Part shown: in pieces, positions 36,921 to 46,290 of the stretch
Numbering within the stretch: position 1 is the stretch's first letter
How the letters are laid out: each line of letters starts with the position of its first letter
Origin: Halosimplex halophilum
GTDB lineage: Archaea > Halobacteriota > Halobacteria > Halobacteriales > Haloarculaceae
Length of the DNA stretch: 64,000 nt
Reading direction: 5' to 3'
NCBI RefSeq assembly: GCF_004698125.1
Contig: NZ_SRHV01000005.1
Span: 434,001 to 498,000 of the forward strand
The notes under the pieces: generated by a model
What the model saw: only the letters and a program-made list of their open reading frames with translations
Database searches by the model: none
Told to the model about the DNA's origin: nothing
Translations under genes and position numbers: made by a program

Positions 36921-37003
36921 ACTGCCTATACCGTTTCGTCCGATCCCATATAAAATGACGGTGTGATCGGGGGTCTTAGGTGAGGGCGGTTCCACGTGCT
37001 CGT

Positions 37004-37891
37004 ATGTCCGAGACAGTCGTCGTCACCGGCGCGCTCGGCGGCGCCGGAAGCTGGGTCGTCGAGGAACTCCGTTCCGACTACGAGGTGGTCGCGGTCGACC
37101 TGTCGCTCCCGGAGACGACCGGGGTCGATGGCGTCGACTTCCGGGCCGTCGACCTGACCGAGCAGGGGCCGGCCTGGGAGACGATCGTCGACGCGGACCC
37201 GACCGCAGTCGTCCACTTCGGCAACATCCCCCACGAGGAGGACAACGCCGGCGGCGACGTGTACGAGAACAACGTCCTGAGCACGTATCACACGCTGGAG
37301 GCGGCCGGCCGCGCGGGCGCCGACGTGGTCTGGGCCTCCAGCGAGACGGTGTACGGGACCCACTGGACGGAACCGGAACTCCCCGACTACCTCCCCGTCG
37401 ACGTGGAACACCCGGTGCGACCCTGGAACGGCTACGAGACGTCGAAACTCGCGGGCGAGGCCGCGGCCGAGCGCGTCGTCAACCGGTTCGGTGTCTCGGT
37501 CGCCTCGATCCGTCCCTCGTGGATCCAGTACCCCGGGCGCTACCAGATCACCGCTATCCGCGAGGCGTTCGACTTCGAGAGCGCGGGCCGGTTCGGCAAC
37601 CTCTGGTCGTACGTCGACATCCGCGACGTGGTGTCGCTCGTCACGGCCGCGCTCGACGCCGACTTCGAGGGCCACGAGGTGTTCAACGCCTTCGCCGCGG
37701 ACAACTTCCTCGGCGTCGACACCGCGGCCGCGGTCGAGGCCGGCTTCGGCGACCTACCGGCCGACTGCGACCTCGACGGCGACGAGTCGGCGTTCTCGAC
37801 GGCCCACGCGAGGGACCTGCTCGGCTGGGAGCCGACCCACTCCTGGGAGACCGCCGAGGACGAGTCCGTCGAGGGCCCGTCGTTCGCCTGA
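37004..37891 (+). CDS. NAD-dependent epimerase/dehydratase (extended SDR), uronate-dehydrogenase-like
   Basis: 295 aa from ATG 37004. Cofactor motif VTGALGGAGSWV, acidic residue VVAVDLS that selects NAD, catalytic Ser in WASSETVYG and YETSK (Tyr-x3-Lys). The short C-terminal part and context of sugar-acid enzymes suggest a sugar or uronate dehydrogenase rather than a nucleotide-sugar epimerase, but this is not certain. TATA-like sequence before it is weak. Confidence 0.82.
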   Translation: MSETVVVTGALGGAGSWVVEELRSDYEVVAVDLSLPETTGVDGVDFRAVDLTEQGPAWETIVDADPTAVVHFGNIPHEEDNAGGDVYENNVLSTYHTLEAAGRAGADVVWASSETVYGTHWTEPELPDYLPVDVEHPVRPWNGYETSKLAGEAAAERVVNRFGVSVASIRPSWIQYPGRYQITAIREAFDFESAGRFGNLWSYVDIRDVVSLVTAALDADFEGHEVFNAFAADNFLGVDTAAAVEAGFGDLPADCDLDGDESAFSTAHARDLLGWEPTHSWETAEDESVEGPSFA

Positions 37892-37946
37892 CCCAGCGCA
37901 GACGCCGGCGGCCGTACTCGCCTCGTCTTCGCGGTGAGCGGGACCG

Positions 37947-38903
37947 CTACTGCAGCCCGCCGAGCGTCTCGATGCTGTTCAGCCGTTCCATCTCGGCGTC
38001 GGTCAGCTCCAGTTCCAGCGCCGCGAGGTTCTCCTCGAGCTGTTCGACGGAGCTACAGCCGACGACCGGGATCGTCGGCGGGTCGCGCTGGGTCAGCCAC
38101 GCGAGGACGACCTGGTTGCCCGAGGCATCCTTGCGCTCGGCGATGTCCTGTACTGCCTCCATCTTCAGGCGGTTCTCCGTGGTGACGTATCCTTCGGGGA
38201 TCCGGCGGTCGTCGCGGCCGTAACAGCCCCCCAGGAGCGGCGAGTACGGCAGCATCGTCAGGTCGTGGTCGTCGCAGTACGTGACGAGTTCGTCGGTGGC
38301 CGGTCGCTGCGGTGCGAAGTCCGCGTTCCGGTGGGGAACGAGATACGAGAAGCGCGGCTGGACGCAACTGAATTTCGTCAACCCGCGCTCCTCGGCGAGC
38401 GTGTTCGCGCGGGCGAGGCGCCACCCGTGGTAGTTGCTGGCGCCGACGTGGCGGACTTTGCCCGACTCGACCAGCCGGTCGAAGGCCTCCATTGTCTCCG
38501 CGAGGGGCGTCTCGCGGTCGTCGACGTGGGCGTACAGCAGGTCGACGTAGTCGGTGCCGAGTCGGTCGAGGCTCTTCTCGACTTCCCGCTCGATCAGGTC
38601 GGGCTCCAGCGACTGCGGAACCTCCCCGTAGTCGAACCCGACCTTGGTAGCGAGGAACAGTTCGTCGCGATTGCCGCGGTCGGCCATCCACTCGCCGAGG
38701 AACGGCTCGCTCGCGGGCTCGTCGTGACCGTCGACCCACGTCGCGTAGATGTTGGCCGTGTCGAGGAATCGCCCGCCCGCCTCGTAGTAGCGGTCGAGGA
38801 TCGCCCGCGAGGTCTCCGGGTCGGTCCGGCTGCCGAAGTACATCGCGCCGAGACAGACCGGACTGACCGTCTCTCCGGTCGTTCCGAGCGGGAGTTCGTC
38901 CAT
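37947..38903 (-). CDS. Aldo/keto reductase
   Basis: 318 aa. Catalytic tetrad positions can be read: Asp and Tyr in RFLDTANIYATW, Lys in LFLATKVGF, His in DLLYAHVDD. The C-terminal cofactor loop is PPTIPVVGCSSVEQLEENLAA. It probably interconverts a sugar or its aldehyde and alcohol with NAD(P)H. Convergent with the SDR gene (56 bp apart) and co-directional with the cupin gene. Confidence 0.9.
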   Translation of the reverse strand: MDELPLGTTGETVSPVCLGAMYFGSRTDPETSRAILDRYYEAGGRFLDTANIYATWVDGHDEPASEPFLGEWMADRGNRDELFLATKVGFDYGEVPQSLEPDLIEREVEKSLDRLGTDYVDLLYAHVDDRETPLAETMEAFDRLVESGKVRHVGASNYHGWRLARANTLAEERGLTKFSCVQPRFSYLVPHRNADFAPQRPATDELVTYCDDHDLTMLPYSPLLGGCYGRDDRRIPEGYVTTENRLKMEAVQDIAERKDASGNQVVLAWLTQRDPPTIPVVGCSSVEQLEENLAALELELTDAEMERLNSIETLGGLQ

Positions 38904-38969
38904 ATCGGTCTCTCGGTGTCGCGGACAAAAGCACTGGTGGTCCGACCGGTCGATCCCACAGCGACCGGA

Positions 38970-39383
38970 TCAGTCGTCTCGCGTCGGCGCCTCGCCGGGC
39001 GGAACGATCTCCGACTCCGGTGCCTCGGCGAGTTCGGCTTCGGGCCCCGGCGGCGCGTAGACGGCGAGCAGTTGTAGCGGTTCCCAGCCGGTGTTGAACG
39101 TCCCGTGTTCGACGCCCTCCGGAATGAACACCATCTCGCCGGTGCTGATCTCCCGCGTGTCACCGTCGACGGTCTGCTCGCCCTCTCCCTTGATGACGTA
39201 GAGGATCTCGTCGCTGTCGGGGTGAGTGTGCAGGTCGTGGCCCTTCCCCGGTTCGAGGTTGACGACGCCGGCGCTGAACCGCTCGCAGTCGTTCACCTCG
39301 GGCGAGGCCATCCACTTGAGTTTCCCCCAGTCGAACAGTTGCGTCGGCACGCCGTCACCCTGAACGAAGTTCTCGTCTGCCAT
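38970..39383 (-). CDS. Cupin-domain protein
   Basis: 137 aa from ATG 39383. Cupin motif 1 is GKGHDLHTHPDSDEILYVIKG (metal ligands His, His, Glu), motif 2 GEMVFIPEGVEHGTFN (His). Single-domain, metal-binding beta barrel. The Pro/Glu-rich tail is probably disordered. In sugar-acid clusters such cupins may be isomerases or small-molecule sensors; the role here is open. Confidence 0.87.
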   Translation of the reverse strand: MADENFVQGDGVPTQLFDWGKLKWMASPEVNDCERFSAGVVNLEPGKGHDLHTHPDSDEILYVIKGEGEQTVDGDTREISTGEMVFIPEGVEHGTFNTGWEPLQLLAVYAPPGPEAELAEAPESEIVPPGEAPTRDD

Positions 39384-39525
39384 GGGTACACGTCGGTCAT
39401 GTCTCGTCAGCGCATTAACTGTATCCCACCGCCTCGCGACTCGGGACTCCTCGCTCACTGTGGTCGCTGCGGGGGCCCCGGCCGAGGGGATGGGTTTGAA
39501 GACCCGAGCGTGAGATGTCAACCAC

Positions 39526-40359
39526 ATGGAGTTCACACGCGAGGAAACACTCGATCGACTCGAACGGACAGTCGCGGACGGGGACCCGGTCATCGGGGCC
39601 GGCGCCGGCACGGGGATCTCGGCGAAGTTCGCCGAGCGCGGCGGGGTCGACCTGCTGATAATCTACAACTCCGGCCGCTACCGGATGAACGGTCGGGGGT
39701 CGCTCGCGGGGCTGCTCCCCTACGGCGACGCCAACGAGATCGTGGTCGAGATGGGCCACGAGGTGCTGCCGGTGGTCGAGGACACGCCGGTCCTCGCGGG
39801 GGTCAACGGGACCGACCCGTTCCGGCAGATGGACGTGTTCATCGAGGACCTCAGGCGCCGCGGGTTCTCGGGCGTCCAGAACTTCCCGACGGTCGGACTC
39901 ATCGACGAGGACAGCGGGTTCCGGCAGAACCTGGAGGAGACCGGGATGGGCTACGACAAGGAGATCGAGATGATCAGCGAGGCGGCCGACCAGGGGATGC
40001 TCACCTGCCCGTACGTGTTCAGCGAGGAGCAGGCGCGGCGGATGACCGAGGCGGGCGCCGACGTGATCGTCTCGCACATGGGGCTGACGACCTCGGGGGA
40101 CATCGGCGCGGAGACGGCGCTGGACCTCGACGAGGCGGCCGAGCGGGTGCAGGCCCACCACGACGCCGCGAAGGAGGTCGACGAGGACGTCATGGTGATC
40201 TGCCACGGCGGGCCGATCGCCTGGCCGGACGACGCCGAGTACGTCCTGCACAACACCGAGGGCGTCGTCGGCTTCTTCGGCGCCTCCAGCATCGAGCGCC
40301 TCCCGACCGAGGGGGCCATCCAGGAACAGGCCCGCGAGTTCAAGGACATCGAATTCTGA
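39526..40359 (+). CDS. PEP-hydrolase-like TIM-barrel protein (Tm-1 C-terminal-domain homologue)
   Basis: 277 aa, one TIM barrel of the phosphoenolpyruvate-hydrolase-like family: GAGAGTGISAKFAERGGVDL, YNSGRYRMNGRGSLAGLLPY, GFSGVQNFPTVGLIDE, MVICHGGPIA. The tomato resistance protein Tm-1 fuses this domain to a UPF0261 domain; here the two are separate genes 1 bp apart, which supports a functional complex. The reaction is not established for the family. Confidence 0.85.
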   Translation: MEFTREETLDRLERTVADGDPVIGAGAGTGISAKFAERGGVDLLIIYNSGRYRMNGRGSLAGLLPYGDANEIVVEMGHEVLPVVEDTPVLAGVNGTDPFRQMDVFIEDLRRRGFSGVQNFPTVGLIDEDSGFRQNLEETGMGYDKEIEMISEAADQGMLTCPYVFSEEQARRMTEAGADVIVSHMGLTTSGDIGAETALDLDEAAERVQAHHDAAKEVDEDVMVICHGGPIAWPDDAEYVLHNTEGVVGFFGASSIERLPTEGAIQEQAREFKDIEF

Positions 40360-40360
40360 G

Positions 40361-41587
40361 ATGAGCGTCGTCATCGTCGGGACGCTGGACACGAAAGCGG
40401 AAGAGATCGGCTTCGCCAGAGACGTGATCGCCGCGCAGGGCGTCGACGTCCACGTCGTCGACGTCGGCGTGATGGGCGAACCGGGCTTCGACCCGGACAC
40501 CGCCGCGGGCGAGGTGGCCGAGGCGGCGGGCACGACGCTCGAATCCCTGCGCGAGGAGGGCGAGCGCGGCGAAGCGATGGAAGCGATGGGCGAGGGGGCG
40601 GCCGCAATCGCACAGCGACTGCACGAGGAGGGAACCCTCAAGGGCGTGCTCGGACTCGGCGGGTCGGGCAACACCTCTATCGCGACGACGGCGATGCGCG
40701 CCCTGCCAGTGGGGGTTCCGAAGCTCATGGTGTCGACGATGGCCTCGGGCGACACCGAGCCCTACGTCGGCGCGAAAGACGTGACGATGATGTACTCCGT
40801 CGCGGACATCGAGGGGCTCAATCGACTCTCGCGGCGAGTGATCGCCAACGCCGCGCTGGCGATGGTCGGTATGGTGACCAACGACGCCGACGTGGACGTG
40901 GACGAGCGGCCGACGGTCGCGCTCACGATGTTCGGCGTGACGACGCCCTGCGTCCAGACCGCCCGAGAGTGGCTCGAAGAGCGGGGCTACGAGACGATCG
41001 TCTTCCACGCGACGGGGACCGGCGGCCGCGCGATGGAGGCGTTGATCCGACAGGGCGTCGTCGACGGCGTCCTCGACGTCACGACGACGGAGTGGGCGGA
41101 CGAACTCGTCGGGGGCGTCCTCGCCGCCGGCGAGGACCGCCTCGACGCCGCCGCCGAGACGGGAGTCCCGCAGGTCGTCTCGGTCGGCGCGCTCGACATG
41201 GTGAACTTCGGCCCGCGGGACTCAGTCCCGGAGGAGTTCGAGGGGCGGCAGTTCCATATCCACAACCCGCAGGTGACGCTGATGCGGACGACGCCCGAGG
41301 AGAACGCGCAACTCGGTGAAATCGTCGCCGGGAAGCTGAACGACGCGACCGGGCCGACGGCGCTGGCGCTCCCGCTGGGCGGCGTGTCGATGCTCGACAC
41401 CGAGGGCGAGGACTTCCACGACCCCGACGCCGACGCGGCGCTGTTCGACGCGCTCCGGGACAACCTAGACGACGATGTCGAACTGATCGAGTACGACGGG
41501 AACATCAACGACGACGCGTTCGCCGAGCGGATCGCGGCGACGCTCGACGAGTACATGCGCGAGGCGGGCGTCGGCCCGTCCGAGTGA
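40361..41587 (+). CDS. Tm-1-like ATP-binding (UPF0261) protein
   Basis: 408 aa. Two alpha/beta subdomains: VVIVGTLDTKAEEIGFARDV at the N-terminus, LGLGGSGNTSIATTAMRALP, and FGVTTPCVQTAREWLEERGY opening the second half, then FHATGTGGRAMEALI and LPLGGVSMLD. The family binds ATP. The start is fixed by the neighbour's stop 1 bp upstream. The pair occurs in bacteria, fungi and archaea next to sugar or aromatic catabolic genes; its substrate is unknown. Confidence 0.88.
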   Translation: MSVVIVGTLDTKAEEIGFARDVIAAQGVDVHVVDVGVMGEPGFDPDTAAGEVAEAAGTTLESLREEGERGEAMEAMGEGAAAIAQRLHEEGTLKGVLGLGGSGNTSIATTAMRALPVGVPKLMVSTMASGDTEPYVGAKDVTMMYSVADIEGLNRLSRRVIANAALAMVGMVTNDADVDVDERPTVALTMFGVTTPCVQTAREWLEERGYETIVFHATGTGGRAMEALIRQGVVDGVLDVTTTEWADELVGGVLAAGEDRLDAAAETGVPQVVSVGALDMVNFGPRDSVPEEFEGRQFHIHNPQVTLMRTTPEENAQLGEIVAGKLNDATGPTALALPLGGVSMLDTEGEDFHDPDADAALFDALRDNLDDDVELIEYDGNINDDAFAERIAATLDEYMREAGVGPSE

Positions 41588-41644
41588 TCCGGCGTCAGCG
41601 GGAGCGCGGTCGACCCGGCCCGCCGTCGGATCCGCTCTGCGGTG

Positions 41645-44308
41645 CTACAGCTCTCTCAGGAGCCGGTCGACCAGCGCCGTCGCGGTCGGGTGTTCGCCGT
41701 AGCGGTCGGTGACGCGGAACGTGCAGGAACAGAGCCGGCCGTCACCGCGGTCGCGGACCACGAGTGGACTGCCCCAGTTGGCGATCCAGCCCTCGACAGA
41801 CCCGACGTGGATCTCGTCGGCCGACGGATCCAGATCTTCGACTAGGTCGTGGGGGAAGAGATCCTCGAACGCCCAGCCGACGCGGGTGTCGGAACACAGG
41901 TCGCCGACGAGGTCGCTGTCCTGGTAGAGCAGCGACGAGACGAGGTTCCAGCTCTCGCCCGCGGGGAGGTTCCGGTAGTCGAAGGCGTCGGACTCGGCCA
42001 TCCGCCCGCCGGGTTCGGGGACGACCAGCGCCGCGCCGCCCGCCTCGACGAACTCGGAGACCGCCGCGTCGACCGCGGTGACTGCGGCCACGTCGGCCTC
42101 GTCGAGGTCGTCGGTAACGTCGACGCCCCCGGTTTCCAGTGCAGCGGCCAGCGGTTCGTCCGCGTAGACCGTCCGGTCGGGCGTTTCGCTCTCCGCGACG
42201 AACACCGGTTCCTCGTTCGCGACGTCCCGGTCATCAGTCTCGAAGGTCACGTCGAGCGTGTGAGCGCCACTCCCGGCATCCGCACCGGGGGATAGCGTGA
42301 TCGCCCCCTCGACGGTCGTCGTCCCGAAGCCGTCGACGGTGACCGACTGCGATCCCTCCGCTCCGGGACCCCTCCACCGGAGTTCGCCCTCCAGCGTCTC
42401 GGTCGTGTCGTTGACGATGCGGAGGGTGACAGCCACCTCGTCGCCGGGCGCGAGGACGTGCGTCCCGGGGTCGATCGCGACCAGTACCTCGCCGTTGACG
42501 GTGGCGAACTCGTCGGCGAGGTTTTCCTTCGGGTCGCGGAGGTAGTCGAGAACCCCGTTGAACTCCCACTCGATGTCGGAAAACTCGGTGACGACGTAGC
42601 CCGCGACGGCCTCGTGGGTCCGCATCTCCTCGATGACGCCACGGAGCGAGACAGCCTCCCGGCGCTGCCACGCTTCCGCGAGGTCGTCGTAGTCGTCGAA
42701 GACGTCCGGGAGGTCGGTCGCTTCGTAGCGCTCGTCGACGCCCTCGGGCCGCTTGAGCGGGTCCTCGAGGAAGTCGTGGGAGAACCACGACGGGTCGCCG
42801 CCGTAGTGCTCGCGGAGTTTTGGGAGGTCCGGGAAGCCCCACGTCCCGAATTCGGAGATGAGGATGGGCGCGTCTTCGGCCGGCGTGTTCTCGGTCGCGT
42901 AGTTGTCCCCGGGATTCGCCGCGATCTCGTCGAGGGCATCTGCCCACGGTTCCGCGCGGTCGGGACTGACGTAGTACTCGTGGTAGTCGTTGAGGTCGGT
43001 GGCGACGTGGGCCCACCCGGAGTTGTCACAGACGAGCCGCGTCGGGTCCCACTCCTTGGCCTCGTGGAAGAGTTCGGTCAGGTAGTCCTGTTTCTCTTCG
43101 TCGTTCCAGAGGCGCCCGTCGTGCATGGAGTAGTCCTCCTGGTCGAGGCCGATCCCCCACTCCTCGTTGTAGAGGCTCCAGGCGACGACGCTCGGGCTGT
43201 TGTAGTCGCGGTCGATCAGCCCGCGTGCCTGCTCGCGGACCTCCCGCTTCGAGCGCTCGGAGTAGACCGTCGGGTTCGCGGGCTCCTGCCAGACGAGGAT
43301 GCCGAGGCGGTCGGCGGCCTCGACGAAGTCGGGGTGAGCCGGCTTGATGTGTTTGCGGAGCATGTTGAACCCGAGTTCCTTCGCGGTCCGGATCTCGTAC
43401 TCGAAGAGGTCGTCGTCGAAGGGTCGATAGAGCGTGTCCGGGTAGTACGCCTGGTCGAGCGCGCCGCGAACGTACAGCGGCTCGCCGTTGAGGTAGAGCC
43501 GGTCGCCGTCGGCGTCGACGCTGCGCATCCCGAAGTACGTCTCCGTGGCGTCGATCGGCTCGTCGCCGTCCCGCAACTCGACGCGCACGTCGTACAGCGC
43601 CGGGTCGTCCGGCGTCCAGTAGTCGGCGTCGGGGATCGAGACCTCGCAGACGCCCTCGCCATCGCCGATTTCGCAGGTCCCCGTTGCCACTTCGTCGCCC
43701 TCGCGGGAGACGATGATCGCGGCGTCGAGGTCGCCGGCGTCCCCGTCGACCGTCACGTCCACTCGCGCGGTGTCGTCGTCGAGGTCCGGCGTGACGCGCA
43801 CGTCCTCGACGAACCGTTCGGGGCGGGCTTCGAGGGTGACCGACTGCCAGATGCCGCTGATCCGGGTGTACCACGGCGCGCCCTGCTTGCCGTGGGGGAT
43901 CTCGGAGAGGTCCGCGGGGTCGGTCACCTCGACGGCGACGACGCTCTCGCCGGGCGAGAGGGCGTCGGTCACCTCCACTTCGAAGGGGAGGTACCCGTCG
44001 CGGTGCGTGCCGACCTGCTGGCCGTCGACGGAGACGGTCGCCTCGTAGTCGACGGCGCCGAACCGCAGGAAAACGCGGTCGCCGGTCCCGTCGTACTCGA
44101 ACGTCCGGCGGTACCACGCCGTCCCCGTGTACTCGCGATAGCTGGCCGCTTCTTGCCAGGCGTGCGGGACGGTCACGCGCTGGGCGTCCGACCAGTCCGC
44201 CGCCGGGTCCGCGAGCGCGCGCTCCTCGCTGTCGTCGGGTTCGGGCAGGAACAGCCACTCGCCGTCGAGCGCTTCCGTGACCCGCCACTCGTCGTTCGCT
44301 GACTCCAT
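41645..44308 (-). CDS. GH2 family beta-glycosidase (beta-galactosidase/beta-glucuronidase type)
   Basis: 887 aa. N-terminal jelly-roll (WYRRTFEYDGTGDRVFLRFG; MRSVD-containing Ig domain ends near 270), TIM barrel with NMLRKHIKPAHPDF, acid/base candidate E382 (WSLYNEEWG) and nucleophile candidate E486 (ISEFGTWG). After ~640 an Ig-like domain and a GATase-like domain follow. No signal peptide, so it acts on imported oligosaccharides. A TATA-like element centred ~26 nt before the ATG gives a leaderless transcript. Galactosidase versus glucuronidase specificity cannot be settled; the nearby sugar-acid genes leave glucuronides possible. Confidence 0.9.
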   Translation of the reverse strand: MESANDEWRVTEALDGEWLFLPEPDDSEERALADPAADWSDAQRVTVPHAWQEAASYREYTGTAWYRRTFEYDGTGDRVFLRFGAVDYEATVSVDGQQVGTHRDGYLPFEVEVTDALSPGESVVAVEVTDPADLSEIPHGKQGAPWYTRISGIWQSVTLEARPERFVEDVRVTPDLDDDTARVDVTVDGDAGDLDAAIIVSREGDEVATGTCEIGDGEGVCEVSIPDADYWTPDDPALYDVRVELRDGDEPIDATETYFGMRSVDADGDRLYLNGEPLYVRGALDQAYYPDTLYRPFDDDLFEYEIRTAKELGFNMLRKHIKPAHPDFVEAADRLGILVWQEPANPTVYSERSKREVREQARGLIDRDYNSPSVVAWSLYNEEWGIGLDQEDYSMHDGRLWNDEEKQDYLTELFHEAKEWDPTRLVCDNSGWAHVATDLNDYHEYYVSPDRAEPWADALDEIAANPGDNYATENTPAEDAPILISEFGTWGFPDLPKLREHYGGDPSWFSHDFLEDPLKRPEGVDERYEATDLPDVFDDYDDLAEAWQRREAVSLRGVIEEMRTHEAVAGYVVTEFSDIEWEFNGVLDYLRDPKENLADEFATVNGEVLVAIDPGTHVLAPGDEVAVTLRIVNDTTETLEGELRWRGPGAEGSQSVTVDGFGTTTVEGAITLSPGADAGSGAHTLDVTFETDDRDVANEEPVFVAESETPDRTVYADEPLAAALETGGVDVTDDLDEADVAAVTAVDAAVSEFVEAGGAALVVPEPGGRMAESDAFDYRNLPAGESWNLVSSLLYQDSDLVGDLCSDTRVGWAFEDLFPHDLVEDLDPSADEIHVGSVEGWIANWGSPLVVRDRGDGRLCSCTFRVTDRYGEHPTATALVDRLLREL

Positions 44309-45101
44309 GGCCCTCCCGTTGCGCCCGACGGGGCAAAATACTACCGTCCGTTTCGGTCGGACGCGCCCGCCGGCGGGACGACGGCGCTGCTGTTCGCGCC
44401 CGTCCCTGCGGGCGACAGCGCTACCTACACCGCGCGACTAGAAGCCGTTCGGATCGACGAGGCCGCGCTCGTCGGAACCCACAACTAAAACAAGAATCAC
44501 ATAACTACATACTGTCTATTACGCAATATCATATATTTTATTATGTTTAGTGCCAGAATCGAACGGTCGTAGCGATCTCGTGAAGCTTACGATGCGTTCA
44601 GGGACCGGAAGACGTCTGATTCTGCAGTTAGATGGGATATAATCCGATTTTTGCCGGGTTTCGACAGATACGACACCACAGACATCACGGATCGGATGGA
44701 TCGGCGGCAGCGATCGATCGGCACTACTCGCCGGCGGATCAGACCGTGCCCCAGCAACTACAGAAACTTCTGTATAGGCCGACAGCGGCCGTGATAGCCG
44801 ATTCTAATAGTTTCGAGCTGTCGGACACCTTACCGGATCCGCTGCGGGCAAGCTTCGGAAGGGAGCATTCCGAACTATCGGCTTTCCGCCGATAATATCA
44901 ATTCTTACTGTATTATTAGAATCTGTGGTAAATGCGATATCCGATGCTGTGGCCGCACTCGATATCGGACAGTTGTACACGACCGTTGGTCCCTGATCGA
45001 TCACTCCCGACGCGGTGCTCGGTAGAACGGGTCACGGCTCCCACCAGCCGGTCCGTCGTCGGCCCTAACTCGAGTGCGGGTCGGTCACCATCGAAGCGCG
45101 G
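44309..45101. other. 793-bp spacer, AT-rich in the middle
   Basis: Bases ~44480-44640 and 44890-44950 are AT-rich. Short frames on both strands (for example an 87-codon frame from 44632) match nothing I recognise and lack the acidic bias. No terminal repeats or transposase motifs seen. Confidence 0.55.
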
Positions 45102-45386
45102 CTACCCGATCCCGACCTCAAGCGAACTCCCGTCGTCGAACTGGAGCGTGACGACGAGGTCGGCCTCCGGGCTCGCGGGGCCGACGAACTCGCCAACGCC
45201 GAGGTCGCCGCTCCCGGTGATATCGCGGAGGGCGACCTCGAACTCGCAGGACACTTCAGTCGGGACCGACGAGCCGCCGATCGTCGTGTCCTGTTCGTCG
45301 TACTCCCGGTCGGCGAGGTCGTTCCCCGTCCGTACCGAGATCCCGGTGACCGTGACCGACCGGTCCGCGCTGAGCGAGAAGGTCAC
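45102..45386 (-). pseudogene. Fragment resembling the C-terminal beta domain of a secreted protein
   Basis: From GTG 45386 this reads 94 aa with an acidic, beta-rich pattern (VTVTGISVRTGNDLADREYD; DLVVTLQFDDGSSLEVG) typical of haloarchaeal pilin-like or secreted domains. The same frame stays open upstream to ~45530 (TVDSANIGGQNRGREVTFSL) but has no ATG and runs into the dpsA promoter, and no signal peptide is present. It is best read as the remnant of a longer gene; a short functional protein is not excluded. Confidence 0.4.
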
Positions 45387-45497
45387 CTCGCGGCCGCGGT
45401 TCTGCCCGCCGATGTTCGCGCTGTCGACGGTCCCGCCGACGGTCCCGACCGCGGTCGGTCGCGGCCGACCGGACCCCCGATCCCCCGACGGCGCCGG

Positions 45498-45513
45498 TTT
45501 AGGTCGTCCGAAA
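45498..45513. promoter_or_regulatory. Putative operator TTTAGG-TCGT-CCGAAA upstream of dpsA
   Basis: One mismatch from the perfect palindromes TTTAGG-N4-CCTAAA at 46467 and 48103. It lies ~30 bp upstream of the dpsA TATA-like GTTATAAG (45533-45540). TTAGG half-sites resemble those of DtxR/IdeR/SirR-type metal regulators, and dps genes are classic iron-linked targets. Confidence 0.5.
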
Positions 45514-45532
45514 AATGTCTGGATCTTGAAAA

Positions 45533-45540
45533 GTTATAAG
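45533..45540 (+). promoter_or_regulatory. TATA box of dpsA
   Basis: GTTATAAG centred ~31 nt before the ATG at 45568, giving a leader of only a few bases. Confidence 0.65.
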
Positions 45541-45567
45541 TGGTTCAGGCGCGTAGCACCGAGTGCA

Positions 45568-46113
45568 ATGAGCACCCAGAAGACCGTTCGACAGGAGGCT
45601 GGGACAGTCGGCGAGAACCCGGTTCGCCTCGACGAGGAGAAGGCCGAGCAGGTCATCGAGGCGCTGAACGCGGACCTGGCCGACGCGTACGTGCTGTACC
45701 ACCAGCTCCACAAGCATCACTGGAACGTCGAGGGCGCGGAGTTCCGCGACATCCACGTGTGGCTGCAGGAGGCCTACGAGGACGTCGAGGAGGCCGCCGA
45801 CGAACTCGCCGAGCGACTGCAGGCGCTGGGGGGCGTCCCGCACGCGAGCATGACCGCGCTCTCCGAGAACGCCACCGTCGAGCCGGAGGACGAGGACGTC
45901 TACGACATCCGGACCTCCTTCGAGAACGACCTCGAGATGTACGGCGACATCATCGAGAGCTACCGCGAGCACATCGAGCTCGCCGAGGGCCTCGGCGACC
46001 ACGCCACCGCCGAGATGCTCCGCGAGCAGCTCGAGGACCTCGAGGAACACGCCCACGTCATCGACCACTACCTCGAGGACGACACCCTCGTCACCGACGC
46101 CGCGATGGACTGA
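45568..46113 (+). CDS. dpsA: DpsA, ferritin-like DNA-protection/iron-storage protein
   Basis: 181 aa from ATG 45568; the open frame upstream is not part of the family. A four-helix ferritin-like fold: LNADLADAYVLYHQLHKHHW, then VEGAEFRDIHVWLQEAYEDV with the dinuclear iron site His and Asp/Glu at the subunit interface, and the last helix EMLREQLEDLEEHAHVIDHY. Dps proteins oxidise Fe(II) with peroxide and store iron in a 12-mer. A T6 run at 46148-46153 after the stop is a probable terminator. A putative TTAGG-type operator lies upstream. Confidence 0.93.
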   Translation: MSTQKTVRQEAGTVGENPVRLDEEKAEQVIEALNADLADAYVLYHQLHKHHWNVEGAEFRDIHVWLQEAYEDVEEAADELAERLQALGGVPHASMTALSENATVEPEDEDVYDIRTSFENDLEMYGDIIESYREHIELAEGLGDHATAEMLREQLEDLEEHAHVIDHYLEDDTLVTDAAMD

Positions 46114-46147
46114 CCGGGTTTCGGATACCCACCGTTCGTAGAAGCCG

Positions 46148-46153
46148 TTTTTT
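46148..46153 (+). terminator. T-tract terminator of dpsA
   Basis: TTTTTT 34 bp after the dpsA stop; archaeal RNA polymerase terminates at such T runs. Confidence 0.5.
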
Positions 46154-46290
46154 CGTCGATCCGTCCGGGAGCGCCCGCTCCGTCCCGTCTCCGGAGCGAG
46201 TCACCCACTGCAGGTCGGTCCGCCCTCCGGAACAGGTCCACACTCTGGAGGTCGGTCCGCACTCGGGAGGGGGTTCCGTGCCTGCGGTCG

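Noticed and set aside
44632-44895. 87-codon frame in the spacer downstream of GH2
   Set aside because: No recognised motif, neutral-basic composition and no promoter signal at the right distance.
44932-45567. N-terminal extension of the DpsA frame
   Set aside because: The extension is Ser/Pro/Arg-rich, crosses the TATA box at 45533, and the Dps family starts at the ATG of 45568.
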